Assembly (NCBI GenBank): GCA_030220185.1
Contig: JASPKZ010009641.1
Coordinates: 62,001 to 126,000, forward strand
DNA length: 64,000 nucleotides
Source of the DNA: Diploptera punctata
Lineage: Eukaryota; Arthropoda; Insecta; Blattodea; Blaberidae
Direction of reading: 5' to 3'
Made by a program: the position numbers and the translations under genes. Position 1 is the stretch's first letter; the number at the start of each line of letters is the position of its first letter. The notes beneath the pieces are model-generated. The model was not told where the DNA came from. It was given only the letters and a program-made list of their open reading frames with translations, and ran no database searches. Shown here piece by piece: positions 20,520 to 31,060 of the stretch.

Positions 20520-20900
20520 ACAACAGGTATTTAATAGGGATCTTTTTCTTCTTCCTTCCAAGTATTAGGTCAAGGCCTGTTACGATCCTATAGAAAATTT
20601 TCCCTCCAGCGTTTCATAGGATGGTCCAGAGATCTTCGTCCTCTTGGTATATAATTATAAACAGCTTTGGGGATCCGATTTGAACTCATTCTTTCAAGGT
20701 GGTATTTCCAATTTAGTTGGTACTTTTTAACATATTCCAAAATTGGCGTAGTCTTCAGTTCTTTTAAGATATCAGTCTTCCTTTTCCGATCCTATCTGAT
20801 GTAACCCGCAGTTCTGTGAATGAATCTCATTTCACAAGCTGTTATTCTGCTTTCATGTTGTCTTCTTCCCTACCATACGTCAACATTGGTCTAGCCAAAG
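20520..20900 (-). pseudogene. LINE fragment, RT C-terminal region (old)
   Basis: Minus strand gives broken MLTYGREEDNMKAE, LRVTSDRIGKG and YQEDEDLWTIL pieces. Their order resembles the thumb and C-terminal segment of LINE polymerases. Many stops. The mariner-like element at 20906 begins at its upstream edge. Confidence 0.4.
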
Positions 20901-20905
20901 TGTTA

Positions 20906-21951
20906 CACAGGGTTTCCCTAAATTAGACCGAAAAATTTTGGGAGCTGATAGATAACATTATTTTAAACACTTTTCGTTAAGGCAGGTTTTTTGCTGTGGT
21001 GCTTCGTTTAAGCACAGGGTGAGTTAATGTCATTACTGTCATATATTTTAAAGGAAACACACGAAAGAAACAAAACAAAGACATTTCAATTCGTTTAGCA
21101 TATATGTTTACTTGCTGAGCTCATCGTTGTGTTTCCCTGGCATTGTGCGTTAGTTTGCTGAAATGCCTGCTGCATACTACTTTATTTACAACATGGAAAG
21201 GTACACGTGGAGTGAGATGACGGACATGCTGTTGGTGTATGGAAAAGCTGGTTTGGGTTGTGCGGCTGTAAGGCTTTATCAAGAACAGTTCCAAAACCGA
21301 AGAGTTCCTCATCACACTACATTTGGCCAGAATTGAACGTAGACTATGTGAAAGAGGCTCCTTCGATAGACGAGCAGAAGGTCAAGGATGGCCACATTCT
21401 GCACGGACTCCTGAGAATGAGGAAGATGTGTTGCGGTGCATTCAGAACAATCTTGCAGCTAGTACTCGCGCCATCGCTCGACAATTGCACCTAAGTCGTA
21501 GCACTGTGGGAAGAATTCTGCAGGAAATGTTGCACCCTTTTCACCTTGAGAAGGTCCACACAATAAGGCCTCAAGACTATCCTCTGCAACACCAATTTTG
21601 TCAATGGTATCCGGACAAAATTGAAAACGATGTACTGTTTACATCCCATGTCATGTTCAGAGATGAAGCATGTTTCACACGTGAGCAGTTATTTAACAGT
21701 TGGAATTCACATTTTTGGGCCTTCGAAAATCCCCATGTTACATTTCAGAGGTCACATTAACTGAGGTTTGGTTTACACAAATATAATTTATGTATCTACG
21801 TAAACCAAATGGTTGGGAGGCATTAATGACATTAACTCGCCCAGCGCTTAAACGAAGCACCACAGCAAAAAACTTACCTTAACAAAAAGTGTTCAAAATA
21901 ATGTTATCTATCAGCTCCCAAAGTTTTTTGGTCTAATTTTGGGACATCCTG
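20906..21951 (+). mobile_element. Mariner/Tc1-like transposon, internally deleted, with terminal inverted repeats of about 120 bp
   Basis: The left end (CACAGGGTTTCCCTAAATTA) and the right end in reverse complement (CAGGATGTCCCAAAATTAGA) start inverted repeats of about 115-125 bp. They share GGGAGCTGATAGATAACATT and GCTGTGGTGCTTCGTTTAAG. TA flanks both sides (20904-20905, 21952-21953). Total length is about 1.05 kb, short for an autonomous element. Confidence 0.85.
21193..21760 (+). pseudogene. Transposase N-terminal part (DUF4817-type leader plus HTH), frameshifted
   Basis: ATG at 21193 opens MERYTWSEMTDMLLVYGKAG and runs to about 21320. One extra base at TTTGGCCAG (about 21325) shifts the frame, and it resumes as ARIERRLCERGSF through 21760. 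NNLAASTRAIARQLHLSRST (about 21450-21510) is a helix-turn-helix for binding the inverted repeats. VLFTSHVMFRDEACFTREQL contains the first catalytic Asp region, with D in FRDE. The frame ends at QRSH followed by a stop, and the second Asp and the third catalytic residue are missing. The leader resembles a family common in insect genomes. It is dead but could in principle be mobilised by a full-length relative. Confidence 0.82.
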
Positions 21952-22198
21952 TATATACGTAATCTGGTTTTTTTTTGTACAAGGGATGGTTTCATAGCTT
22001 GATTAATAATTCCCAAAATTTTATTTTAACTAGTAATTTTTTCAGGGATATCCTTTTTATCCCAGATATGTAATAAGAATATACATATTAAAGTGTACTA
22101 GAAAATAAAGTTACGTAAACTACTGCTCATGGCCGTAAATAGGAAAGCAGAACTTCTATCTCGCCAAAGGGATATTTGAGTTGAACAGGTAAACTTAC

Positions 22199-22267
22199 CA
22201 AATTCTCAGTAATTTCTTCTTTAATATTAATGTTTTCAATTCCATCGTCCACAGCATCTGATGAAAT
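22199..22267 (-). CDS. Candidate host-gene exon B, duplicate of exon C
   Basis: Minus-strand exon of 69 bases. The acceptor side reads CAGACTGAACTTTTGCAG-like sequence (complement of CTGCAAAAGTTCAG) and the donor is GTAAGTTTACC. It encodes ISSDAVDDGIENINIKEEIT plus ENL in phase 0. It aligns without gaps to exon C, 13.4 kb downstream. The first intronic bases after the donor are the same in both copies, so the duplication included flanking intron. Together with exons A and D it forms a continuous acidic reading frame. The rest of the protein is outside what I can recognise. Confidence 0.7.
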
Positions 22268-22438
22268 CTGCAAAAGTTCAGACAAATTTTCAGTACATAT
22301 ATATATATATATATACATACATATATTTTAATTATTATATAATTAAGTTCTGGCATTTAGTAATCAAAATTAGAGATCTTGAGTTCAAATCACAGTTCTG
22401 GCATTATTATTCTTTTCATATAATTATATATATATATA

Positions 22439-23945
22439 CACTGCCCAAAAAAATTAGGGGATATTGTGGAATAACCTATTAGACTATGTTTTTAGGAACA
22501 GTATTAGATGCAATCACTTTCTATTACTCCAAAAGAATGTCAACAAGAGTTTGAAGTCATTACGTAACCTCTGTACCACACAAGATGTCAAAGAGATCCC
22601 GATTAGGAATATGGCAAACAAACAAAGCAACATTAACATGGGTGAAAATGTTTCTTTAGTATGGTGTATGGTCTCCTCGAACGGCCAGCACTGCCTCACA
22701 CCTGTATGGCATTGATGCAATGAGGTTAGCAATGAGTTCTTGGGGGATACGTGGCCACTCTTCCATAAGAGCAATGTGCAGCTCTGGAACAGTTGTGGGA
22801 GGTGTTGGTCTGCCTGCAATGCACCTGCCTAATGCATCCCACACATGCTCAATCGGATTTAAGTCTGGGGAGGAAGCTGGCCATTGCATACGCTCAATAC
22901 CCTACACTTCCAGCATGTCGTCCACCAAGCCAGCTCTGTGGGGTCGTGCATTATCGTCCATAAAAAGAAAAGAATCACCTATGGCATCAGCATAAGGCAC
23001 GACAAAAGGTCGGAGAATCTCATCTCTATACTTTACCGCAGTCAAAGTACCACCTTGGATAACGTAGAGGTCCATACGTCCACCACTACTGACTCCTGCC
23101 TTCACCATCAATCCACCACCACCATATGGGGATCTTACTCGTACAAAAGCTGGATTGTTTCGTGTCCCTTTTTCTCTCCAGATGAATACACGCTGACTAT
23201 CACATTCCATGTTGAATCGCGACTCATCAGAAAAAAGAACTGATCTCCATTCAGCATGCCTCCACTCACGATGATCCTCCGCCCAGTTTCTGCAATCTCT
23301 ACGGTGTTGTGGAGTTAACCTGGTACACACCATGGGCCTACGGGCATAGAGACTACTTCCATGCAGTCAATTAGGGACAGTTTGAGTTGACATCCTGCAT
23401 CCTGTTGCTGTTTGAAGTGTATTTCGCAGTTGAGTTGCATTCTGCTGTCTATTCCGACGGGCTGTTAACAAGAGGTAACGGTCATCCCTTGCTGTTGTTG
23501 CCCTTGGTCGACCTTGTCCGGCTCTTCTGTGAACAGTATGTTCTTTGAAAATGATTCCAAAGACTGGAAATCACGCTTTGAGACACCCCAATGGCTTGTG
23601 CCACCTCTTGTTGTGTCTGTCCAGCTTCCATCCTTCCTATGGCCCTCCAACCATTGGTTCAGGTAAATCACGTTGTTGAGGCATCACTGTCCCTAAGGCA
23701 AGTCTTTCACTAACTGAAAACTGGACTGGATTTAAAAACAGCAACAAAACATTCACCCCCACACCACCCTTTCACATCAACAGTACAGACACTGCCCTCT
23801 GGTGTGGTACCGAGGTTACATAACAACTTCAAACTCTTGTTTACATTATCTTGGAATAATAGAAAGTGATTGCATCTAATACTATTCCAAAAAACATAGT
23901 CTTAATAGGTTATTCTACAATATCCCCTAATTTTTTTGAGCAGTG
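22439..23945 (-). mobile_element. Tc1-like DNA transposon with long terminal inverted repeats
   Basis: CACTGCCCAAAAAAATTAGG at 22439 and its complement ending at 23945 (CACTGCTCAAAAAAATTAGG read inward) start inverted repeats of about 145 bp. The repeats match with roughly a dozen differences down to GTAACCTC(T/G)GTACCACA. TA lies at 22437-22438 and 23946-23947. Length 1507 bp, close to a full Tc1-type element. The left end sits in a (TA)n tract. Confidence 0.93.
22650..23700 (-). pseudogene. Tc1-like transposase, broken
   Basis: Minus strand. The N-terminal HTH segment (about 23670-23465) is frameshifted; TQQEVAQAIGVSQ is readable in an alternative frame. The central frame 23333-22902 has VCTRLTPQHRRDCRNWAEDH and SVLFSDESRFNM with the first catalytic Asp. 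It also has SPYGGGGLMVKAGVS and FLFMDDNARPHRAGLVDD with the second Asp. The frame 22889-22656 has WPASSPDLNPIEHVWDALGR with the catalytic Glu. A stop or frame break separates the last two frames. All three catalytic residues are present (DD34E-type spacing). The enzyme cuts and pastes the element at TA sites; this copy cannot make it as one protein. Confidence 0.9.
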
Positions 23946-24241
23946 TATATGTTATATTGCAGATTTTTCGGCTTCAGAAACAGACCACACTGATATCTGA
24001 AGGTGTTTAATCACATAAAAACTAAACCTTGGATGGCTATACGTCTTCGGAAACGGACCAAAACGAAAACTCGATATGTTTAATTATATAAGACCTAAAC
24101 CTGTGACTCGAACTTATCATTCCTTGATAATGACATGTGGGATCATGCCAAAACGTCCGAATCAGTGGCCAGAGACCGAACTTGAATCCAAGACGCGGAA
24201 AACCCAAGAAAATGTTCTTATATATATGTACATATTTGAGT

Positions 24242-24390
24242 TTTTTTCAGGTTTTTTCCTCACCTATAAGACAAATGTCAGGAAGCTTAGGGCCCAACGG
24301 TCCCCAAAAATGATCCTTATCATTATCACCACCATCCTTCACAGGTGTAGAAAGCAACGCGAAGCTACCATACCTACAAATCCCTAGTAA
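24242..24390 (+). mobile_element. SINE family B, partial diverged copy
   Basis: CCCAACGGTCCCCAAAAATG and the ATCATTATCACCACCATCC region parallel the CTCAACGGTCCCCGAACATC body at 17590. The head is not recognisable. Confidence 0.5.
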
Positions 24391-24465
24391 ACCTGCAAAG
24401 CATAGCATGAAAATGCTATGATTGCAGTGAAATACCTGTCCTTGGGCAGAATTAGTATGGATAGA

Positions 24466-24466
<1 letters not shown>

Positions 24467-24509
<43 letters not shown>
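24467..24509. repeat. (GT)n(AT)n microsatellite
   Basis: About ten GT units then about eleven AT units, ending exactly at the TA target of the next transposon. Confidence 0.9.
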
Positions 24510-25387
24510 CAATGTGTCTCACTCAAGCTGTGGTCCTGCTAGCGGAAAAGTGACTGCAGGCATTGAGTTATTAAATCGTGCTGGCATATCTACCACCTGA
24601 CACTTATCTCACCTTGATGGTGCAAGATAATGAATATTGAAAATAAGTTACGTGCCTTATGACAGAAGATGTTGGAAATGTTCTCCTCCCACATTCACAA
24701 ATTTTCGACACTGTGATAGGAAACTGGTTCGCACATTAGTCAGTGTTCTTTTACTATGTTTATTCTGTTCTGGTATAATCTCTCAGTTCATGTAATGTGT
24801 GACGGCTTCTTTCATACATCACAAATGAAAATCGCATCTCAGGATGATGTGGCTGAACTTCACGCACTATTGTTATTCTAAATAGCTTAATATATAACAG
24901 TTTCGTACCTCGCAATGCTGTGCTCTTTGAAATACCAATTTCTTGGCCAAGTTGCCTTAGAGATTTTGTTGGCAAATGTTCTAATTTTTCTCCTATTTGA
25001 TCTAATTTATCCTCAGTACATGTTTTGTTAAGTTTCGTTTCTTATCGAGTGCAGAACCCGTTTTTCTAAATTTGTTCTGAATCGTCTAACAACTTCTCGC
25101 AGGACTATATTTCCACATAATTATCATGCATAAACACTCTCTGCTGTATCGTGAACATAGATTGAGGTATAATGACAACTATGAACTAAGACGACTACAG
25201 AACTTAAATAAGTGCTTCAGTGTACGTTATAACACGAGAATACAATATTGCAGTAGAACGCGAGCATGTAGATCGACTGACTCACTCCACCAAGTACCAG
25301 CTGCACTGTGTGGGTAGCATTACTTGATGACTCACTGCCCCCAGTCACTTTCCCCTAGTGGAGCAACAGGTTGAGTGAGACACATTG
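24510..25387 (-). mobile_element. Mariner/Tc1-like element, deleted, with inverted ends of about 60 bp
   Basis: CAATGTGTCTCACTCAAGCT at the left and its diverged complement at the right (CAATGTGTCTCACTCAACCT) form inverted repeats of about 60 bp flanked by TA. On the minus strand 24975-24760 reads LPTKSLRQLGQEIGISKSTA. This is the DNA-binding HTH of a transposase, followed by VREVQPHHPEMRFSF. The catalytic part is missing and the element is only 878 bp, so it is a non-autonomous deletion derivative. Confidence 0.83.
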
Positions 25388-25389
25388 TA

Positions 25390-25960
25390 TATACCAAGTG
25401 GTCCATCTCCACCACAAGAGCATTAACATACACACATATATACATACATACATAAATAAATAATTTTCTGCAACAGTAATTCCCAGTGTCTACTAGATAG
25501 AATGCAATTTTTGTTTCATCTTAACAAAAGTCAACATATAGAAACTCATTTTAAAAAGTGAGACCAGTTCAATAACCCATTCGCCTTGAAAGATGACATA
25601 GACTCGCCAACATTTGAATGGCCTTCAACTCAGAAGATGAGGTACACTCGTGTTACTCTGCTGTTATATATTTTGCAATATTTTGTATATCCCTTCGCAG
25701 GGTAATGTTTTGTTAACATTTATGAATAGTAGAGGAATGTGTTTTGGCCTTCGCCCTTATTGTAATCTCAAGTACCGATATCTTCTGTTTGTTTTGAATG
25801 TAGACAATATAATTTACGGTAACGTAAATCCGGTTTCTGGGGAAATGTAATGAGCATTAAACCTGAAGCGAATGGGTTAAACAACAAAAGTGGACCTATA
25901 TGTCTGGTAGCTCACACGGAATGAAAATTAAAAAATTGTCCTTATAGTTATAATTTTCCA
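25390..25960. other. No gene recognised
   Basis: Short spurious frames only. No splice-flanked exon or repeat match found by eye. Confidence 0.4.
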
Positions 25961-25999
25961 TTATTTGTAACATAAGTCACTGAAACAAAACGAGAAATG

Positions 26000-26605
26000 T
26001 CTTCTTAAGAAATCAGCAAAATCCGACCATTACAAGTGGGGTTTACCTGACACCTGAAAACAAATTGCTTTAGCAGCCGCTATATGGTAAAAAATTCAAG
26101 AAATTTACTTACCACCCTTTAGTATTTAACACGTTTTAAAAAAATGCCAACAAATTTAACATTAAATTAGCACCAAAAAATGATTACAGTTTGAATAAAT
26201 TAAACAGAACCTTGAAAAGATTGAAGACGGCAACAATATCAGGGATTTATCAGATTGATTGTAAAAAGGATATACATAAGGAAAACAAAAAAGGAATTCA
26301 AATACAAGATTTAAAGAACATCTTAGAAATGTTAAAAATGGAGAAACAGAAAAATCTTCAATAGCTGCACATGTATGGTCAGAAAAACAAAGAATTGAAA
26401 CTAGGCCAAAAATACTTAAACAGTTAGAAAAATCTAATGAACTCACAATTTGGGAGAAAATTTACATATGCAAGAATAAAAAGAAAACCATGAATTTCGA
26501 AACTCCCGGAGAAAAGGTGAGGGGTTTGATTTGGAAGTTCATCGGTCAGCCAAAAGAGAGCACAGAAATCAATTTGCAGGAGGGACAACTGCAAGACGGC
26601 AGTTG
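26000..26605 (+). pseudogene. Penelope-like element, GIY-YIG copy (different subfamily)
   Basis: AAGAAATCAGCAAAATCC at 26008 is the PLE leader also seen at 655 and 1650. KFKKFTYHP and KLAPKNDYSLNKLN precede SGIYQIDCKKD at about 26235. The YIG portion is lost in a small deletion. Then follow RNVKNGETEKSSIAAHVW, KQLEKSNELTIWEKIYIC and a NFETPGEK block. Frames change several times. The nuclease would nick target DNA; here it is dead. The copy ends in a ribozyme-like motif at 26610-26653. Confidence 0.7.
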
Positions 26606-26609
26606 TGTG

Positions 26610-26653
26610 GCATCGAGAATGTCGCAAAGTACAGTGACGAAACCTAGGTCTGC
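26610..26653 (+). ncRNA. Hammerhead-like motif, best overall fold
   Basis: Helix I is GCA 26610-26612 with TGC 26651-26653. The 8-base core TCGAGAAT compares with CTGANGAN elsewhere. Helix II is GTCGC 26621-26625 with GTGAC 26634-26638, loop AAAGTACA. GAA is 26639-26641, helix III ACCT/AGGT is 26642-26649, and the cleavage-site C is 26650. All three helices form, but the CTGA part of the core is mutated to TCGA. GACGTGAGTC at 26673 resembles a splice donor. Confidence 0.45.
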
Positions 26654-27069
26654 AATAAAGTCAAGAAATATGACGTGAGTCAAAAAAACAACTCAAATAA
26701 ATCAATCACTTAGTTTACATCAGGACCAAAGTTTGGCAAAAAAGTAATATTTAGAACAAAAATTAAAAACAACTACAATCACTGATATTTAAATACAATC
26801 GCGTCCCTATTAGCTAATTAACAAAAAATGTACCAATTGAGGTTGTTTTCATCAAAAGATTACAAAAAATATACATTTTCATCGATTTCACTAGACATTG
26901 AAAATGACCATAACAATATGTATATATAAACATAAATGTGTGTTCATATCCTAGAGGCACAATTATTGCTTTTCAAAACAATAAATCGGCATATAGCATT
27001 TAATTAATTCAGATCATTGGGAGTGGCGAGTTATCTTAAATGCAAAATAAATAAGTTTGGTCTGTATTC

Positions 27070-27255
27070 CTTTTACCTCATATAGTTGTTTCTATTAAGA
27101 CATATGTTTCAAAGCATGTTAGCTCCATCAACTGAGTCTGTAGCAACTGATGATAGAGAAAACATCTTCCAAACATATAACTTAAGAGAATGAGGTAAGA
27201 CGAGCACAGACCAAACTTATTTATTAAGTAAAACCTCATAATGTAACTACCTTCT
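27070..27255. repeat. Inverted PLE-type ends with ribozyme-like 3' halves
   Basis: On the minus strand GAA plus ACATATGT plus C is at 27110-27099, preceded by a GAGC/GCTT hairpin and TTGATGG. On the plus strand CTGATGA lies at 27147-27153 and GAATGAGGTAAGACG at about 27186. AAAACCTCATAATGTAACTA ends the module near 27250. ACCTCATAT at 27074 mirrors the donor-like motif. The two halves face away from each other. Confidence 0.45.
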
Positions 27256-27276
27256 GTATTCTCAATTAAATTTTTA

Positions 27277-27279
<3 letters not shown>

Positions 27280-27313
<34 letters not shown>
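27280..27313. repeat. (TA)n microsatellite
   Basis: About 17 TA units following an A-run. Confidence 0.95.
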
Positions 27314-27316
<3 letters not shown>

Positions 27317-27783
27317 CCAGCGATCTGCAACAAAACAACATGTATATCACCGAATAACAACTGTAAATGTATTTTCCAAAAATTGATAAAAACTGGCCAT
27401 TAGGAGTGGAGATTTACCTGAAAGTAAAAACTAACAAATTCCTCTATTGGCTGGTAATATTGTTACCTCACAACAAAACTGGACACATACAATCTAATTA
27501 ACAAAATGAAGTTATATTCCATCTACGAGCAAAATCAGAAAATAAATTTGACCTGTTCAGGAAATCACTTAGTTATGCAGCTGTTATGTGACAATTTTTT
27601 TAATGTTCACTGTATAATGCTACCATGTCTGAATTACATTTTCTGGGGAGTTGGTGCTTACTGTTGTCACTCCATGTATGAGTAGCAACACTGCATCCTC
27701 ATTTAGATTCTGAATTAGTTGTCTCAAGTACAAAGTTCTATTAATCCCATTGCCAAATTGTGAATATATCAATAAAAAATTAC

Positions 27784-27882
27784 CTTGAGTTCTGCTTCTT
27801 CGGAAGCTGGTAATGTCTGCTGATCAACAATAATGTAGTCAGTTTCATCTTCTCCTTCTGATTTAACTTCTACTTTCACATC
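27784..27882 (-). CDS. Candidate host-gene exon A (33 codons, acidic)
   Basis: On the minus strand it is preceded by GTGATTTTTATTGAACAG and followed by GTAATTTTTT. Ninety-nine bases are open in phase 0 only and read DVKVEVKSEGEDETDYIIVD, then QQTLPASEEAELK. The other two frames hit stops early, so this frame is selective. It lies upstream of exons B, C and D of the same strand and joins them in frame. The Lys/Glu-rich composition resembles linker regions ahead of zinc fingers in insect transcription factors, but that is only an analogy. Upstream exons that would supply the start codon are not certain. Confidence 0.6.
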
Positions 27883-27899
27883 CTGTTCAATAAAAATCA

Positions 27900-29325
27900 C
27901 ACTATATAATCATGATATCAAAACTATGCTTCTAAAGAGAGTATTACTGAAATCATATACAAATATTTCAGGCATTGTAGAGATTTTACAAAAAAATTAT
28001 GATCTATATTTAATGACTGAGAGTTAGTGATGACTTGCATCACCCAAGATGCTGCTTCCTGGAACCTATTAGGGCTTCTTGGCAGCCAAATTCTACAGGT
28101 GTTATCAATATGGATTTGGATGAAAATGTCAAAATGCCTTAGGCAGCACTGGTTTTCTATATTTCATATTTTAGAGGGAGTGTCAACACACAGTGGTCTT
28201 GTGGCGGTCACATGAGCTGAGAGAAGAATGGTAGAAGTGCTTGTGCAGTGACTGGCGACAGTTGTTCATTATTCAGTAGAGTTCTGCAGTGCTCCCAACA
28301 ACAGCTGCTCCATGACAACAAGTTTCCAATCTTGAGAAAAGTTTGTGGATCAAAACTGAAATTACACGAGGTCACAGAATATGTGAAGCATGTGTGATGC
28401 AGCACTGAATTTGTTGTCTAGTGACAAGATGGGTGAAACATGCTAATGAGGCATAATGGGTAAGAGAAGACACTCAGCTAACACTTTCTCCCATCTTGCC
28501 ACTGTGCAATAAGGCAATGCTGATAACAGTCCTGTGCAACACAACCTTGTGCAAGTTCAAGTTTGATCCACAAATGTTGCTCCTGTTTGGAGAACATGTT
28601 GTTAGAGACATAGTTCAAGGTATTGCACAATAATGAACCACCACCACCACTCACTGCACAAGCTTGTCTCCACACTGAGACTGGTGGAGCTGTCAGTGTT
28701 GCAATCTAACTTTAATATATTACTTGATTGTGTGTAAATTTAGAGGACTGCCATTTAGAGAGTTCTTAAACATTACCCGTCTCTGTAGTGGTGTTCCATA
28801 TAATTCTTGGTCTTCCCAATCATCACTACCTATTTTTTATTCCATTTGCAACATTCTTCTTAGTAATCTCTCTAAATGCCAATCACTTAACAATGCTTTG
28901 GACACGTTAAATGGATGGACTACCAACAAGAGCATTGGAAATGAAATAAAAAGTAGGAAGTGGCTAATCGAAAGACAAAGAATGAAGTGGATAGAACACA
29001 TAATAAAAGTTATCAGGAGGAGGAGGAGGAGTAGAATGGATAATAAATATGGAATGAAAAATGATGGGAGTATAAAGATGTCTGAAGGAGGCTAAGTCGG
29101 ATGACACACAAGGAAAATTGAAATATACCTTACAAGCCGAAGAAGAAGAAGACCAAACCTGGAATGATACATTGTCAAGATAAATCATATGCAATTATGC
29201 CAGTTTACATTCTTATTGTAAGGGTCAAGTGTATGTTAGATTTATATTAATATCAGTGGTTAATATTATTATTATTTTGGTCTACAAGTTCTTATTATAT
29301 CAGATTTTCTATAAAGCTCATGTAG
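27900..29325. other. No gene recognised
   Basis: 28020-28700 is less AT-rich and contains CCCATCTTGCCACTGTGCAA and several dyad-like words. It could be an old transposon, but I cannot name it. 28940-29160 has (GGA)n and (GAA)n stretches and a plus-strand RKWLIERQRMKWIEHI piece vaguely like a LINE tail. Confidence 0.35.
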
Positions 29326-29329
29326 TTAT

Positions 29330-29610
29330 GAAGTCTTCTCCATTTACCTGTCTGTTCATTTCTCTTTGATCCAAAAAATTTCCAAGAACTTTCTTCTCAA
29401 ATGCTTGTAATCTTTTGTCCTCCCTTAAAGAAAGCGTCCATGTTTCACATTAAGATAATAGAAATGGGGAAATAACATTTTATATATTTTCAGTTTAACA
29501 TTTTTTAAGGTAAGTTGGGACGACATTCATTTCCTGAATTTAATCTATGTTTAATTTTATTGTGCATATCATTCCTATTTGTAATTACTGTTCCTAGGTA
29601 TTTGAATTCA
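29330..29610 (-). pseudogene. LINE-A fragment
   Basis: The minus strand is collinear with 32030-32290 of the plus copy: NRND...KIKHR, INS, LKIYK, FEKKVLGNF and DQREMNRQV-type pieces, with stops. TTTTATATATTTTCAGTTTA is shared with 15870. Confidence 0.65.
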
Positions 29611-29639
29611 GACCTTGCTCATAATTTTCTTCCTTTGTC

Positions 29640-30340
29640 CTTAACATTAAAATCTAGTAACTAATTATTTTAATTGTTAAGTTTACAACAATTTTCATAT
29701 ACACATAACTTTACCCCTCCTATCAATCCTGTTGTTGAACATACAGTCTAGAACAGACTCAACACTTGAACATGACAAGCTAACTCATTGATCACATCAA
29801 GAATTTATTTATCAAAAATATGTACACTTTGTTCTTACCGGAAAGTTTCCAGACTTCAACAGGTCCAAAGATATTAATAATGAAGGATATTTTCTCTTTG
29901 TTTTGGAAAGACATTTTAGTCTAACAGTTGCAATCAGGAACCATAGTCTATCAGAAAAATAAATCTAAATAACAGACTGTAAACATGTTTTCAGTTGATT
30001 ATATTTCATAAGAAAACAAAAGTATGTTATCAAGATATACAAATGAAGGTACATGAATGAGTAACTCTATAATACGTGGAGCAATTTCAACAAACTTTGG
30101 TACACACATTAATTATAATCTGGAGAAATGGGTGTAATAGGTAATGTGCACCTAGAAGTTGAAGGGGTTGAAATGGAAAAACAACTATTATCTTTATATG
30201 TTACAGCATAACTCTTAGAACACATGGAGTGATTACAACCAATATCAGTACAGATATATCTTACAGTATGGCAAAAGTGTTGTTGGAATAAAAAATCACA
30301 AGCATCCCTACAAGGATGATGAGAGGGAGGCGACATCTAT
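29640..30340. other. No gene recognised
   Basis: 29839-29914 on the minus strand is a possible first coding exon (ATG followed by 25 codons and GTAAGAAC), but its phase does not fit exon A. Confidence 0.3.
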
Positions 30341-30344
30341 AGAT

Positions 30345-31060
30345 AAAGGAAAACGACCAATATTAGTGTCAAATTCATAGATTTTTGAGGTTGTTATGTC
30401 AATCGTTTGTAGTCGCAGTGTCACTGCTTGTTTGACTAGCGACAATCTCTATCACATTTAAGTCCATGTTTCTCCTCAAGCTCCCCTAAGGGAATGGAGT
30501 GGAGACAAAGCGTGAAAAATGAAATTTCAGAAAGAGACTGAAATGAGTACAAAATGCTTAATTTCAAGTTTGCTATGTTGTCTGGTCACAGTCCCAATGG
30601 CACTTTAACCCAAGTTTGAACATCAACATCCCAAAGTAAACTGATGGGATGAAAAATACAATTATACTGTAACTATGATTATTAACTATTGAACTTGTTG
30701 ACAAGAAATTATTGAAGATGAAACTACCTAAGCTTCAAAACCAGTTTAATTAGAAGACTAGATATAGTGAGGTATAAAACATTTAATTAAAATCTTAAAC
30801 TATCATAAAACCATAGCTGTAAGGGTTGGTATACCGATTGGTGGCAGTTCACATATCACATAAGATCAAGTTTCACCCATAGCACACCTAGGAGGGTGAA
30901 AAATAATAAGTCCAAATTGACCAATGTTAGTGTTTAGCTCATACTCTTGCTAACTATAATTGGCATCAGATCAGATGACATGTTATCTCTGCACTGCTAG
31001 GGGGTGAGAAGAGATGAATATAGTAGGTTTACGATTACATGATTAGTGTCAGATAAATGG
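30345..31060. repeat. Second locus of the 140-bp decayed tandem repeat
   Basis: Shares GGTCACAGTCCCAATGGCAC, TTTAACCCAAGTTTGAACAT and GGGTGAAAAAT-type words in the same order as 6960-7990. Units are visible near 30400, 30590, 30840 and 30950. Confidence 0.55.

Noticed and set aside
23950..24110. Two similar stretches of about 80 bp (TTCGGAAACGGACC and TTCAGAAACAGACC)
   Set aside because: A diverged two-copy tandem, too short and too decayed to interpret.
28020..28700. Less AT-rich block that might be a transposon or gene
   Set aside because: No recognisable domain, splice-flanked exon or clear terminal repeat; only short dyads.
29839..29914. Possible first coding exon on the minus strand (MSFQNKEKISF then GTAAGAAC)
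   Set aside because: It ends in phase 1 while the next supported exon (27784-27882) is open only in phase 0, and no intermediate exon was found.
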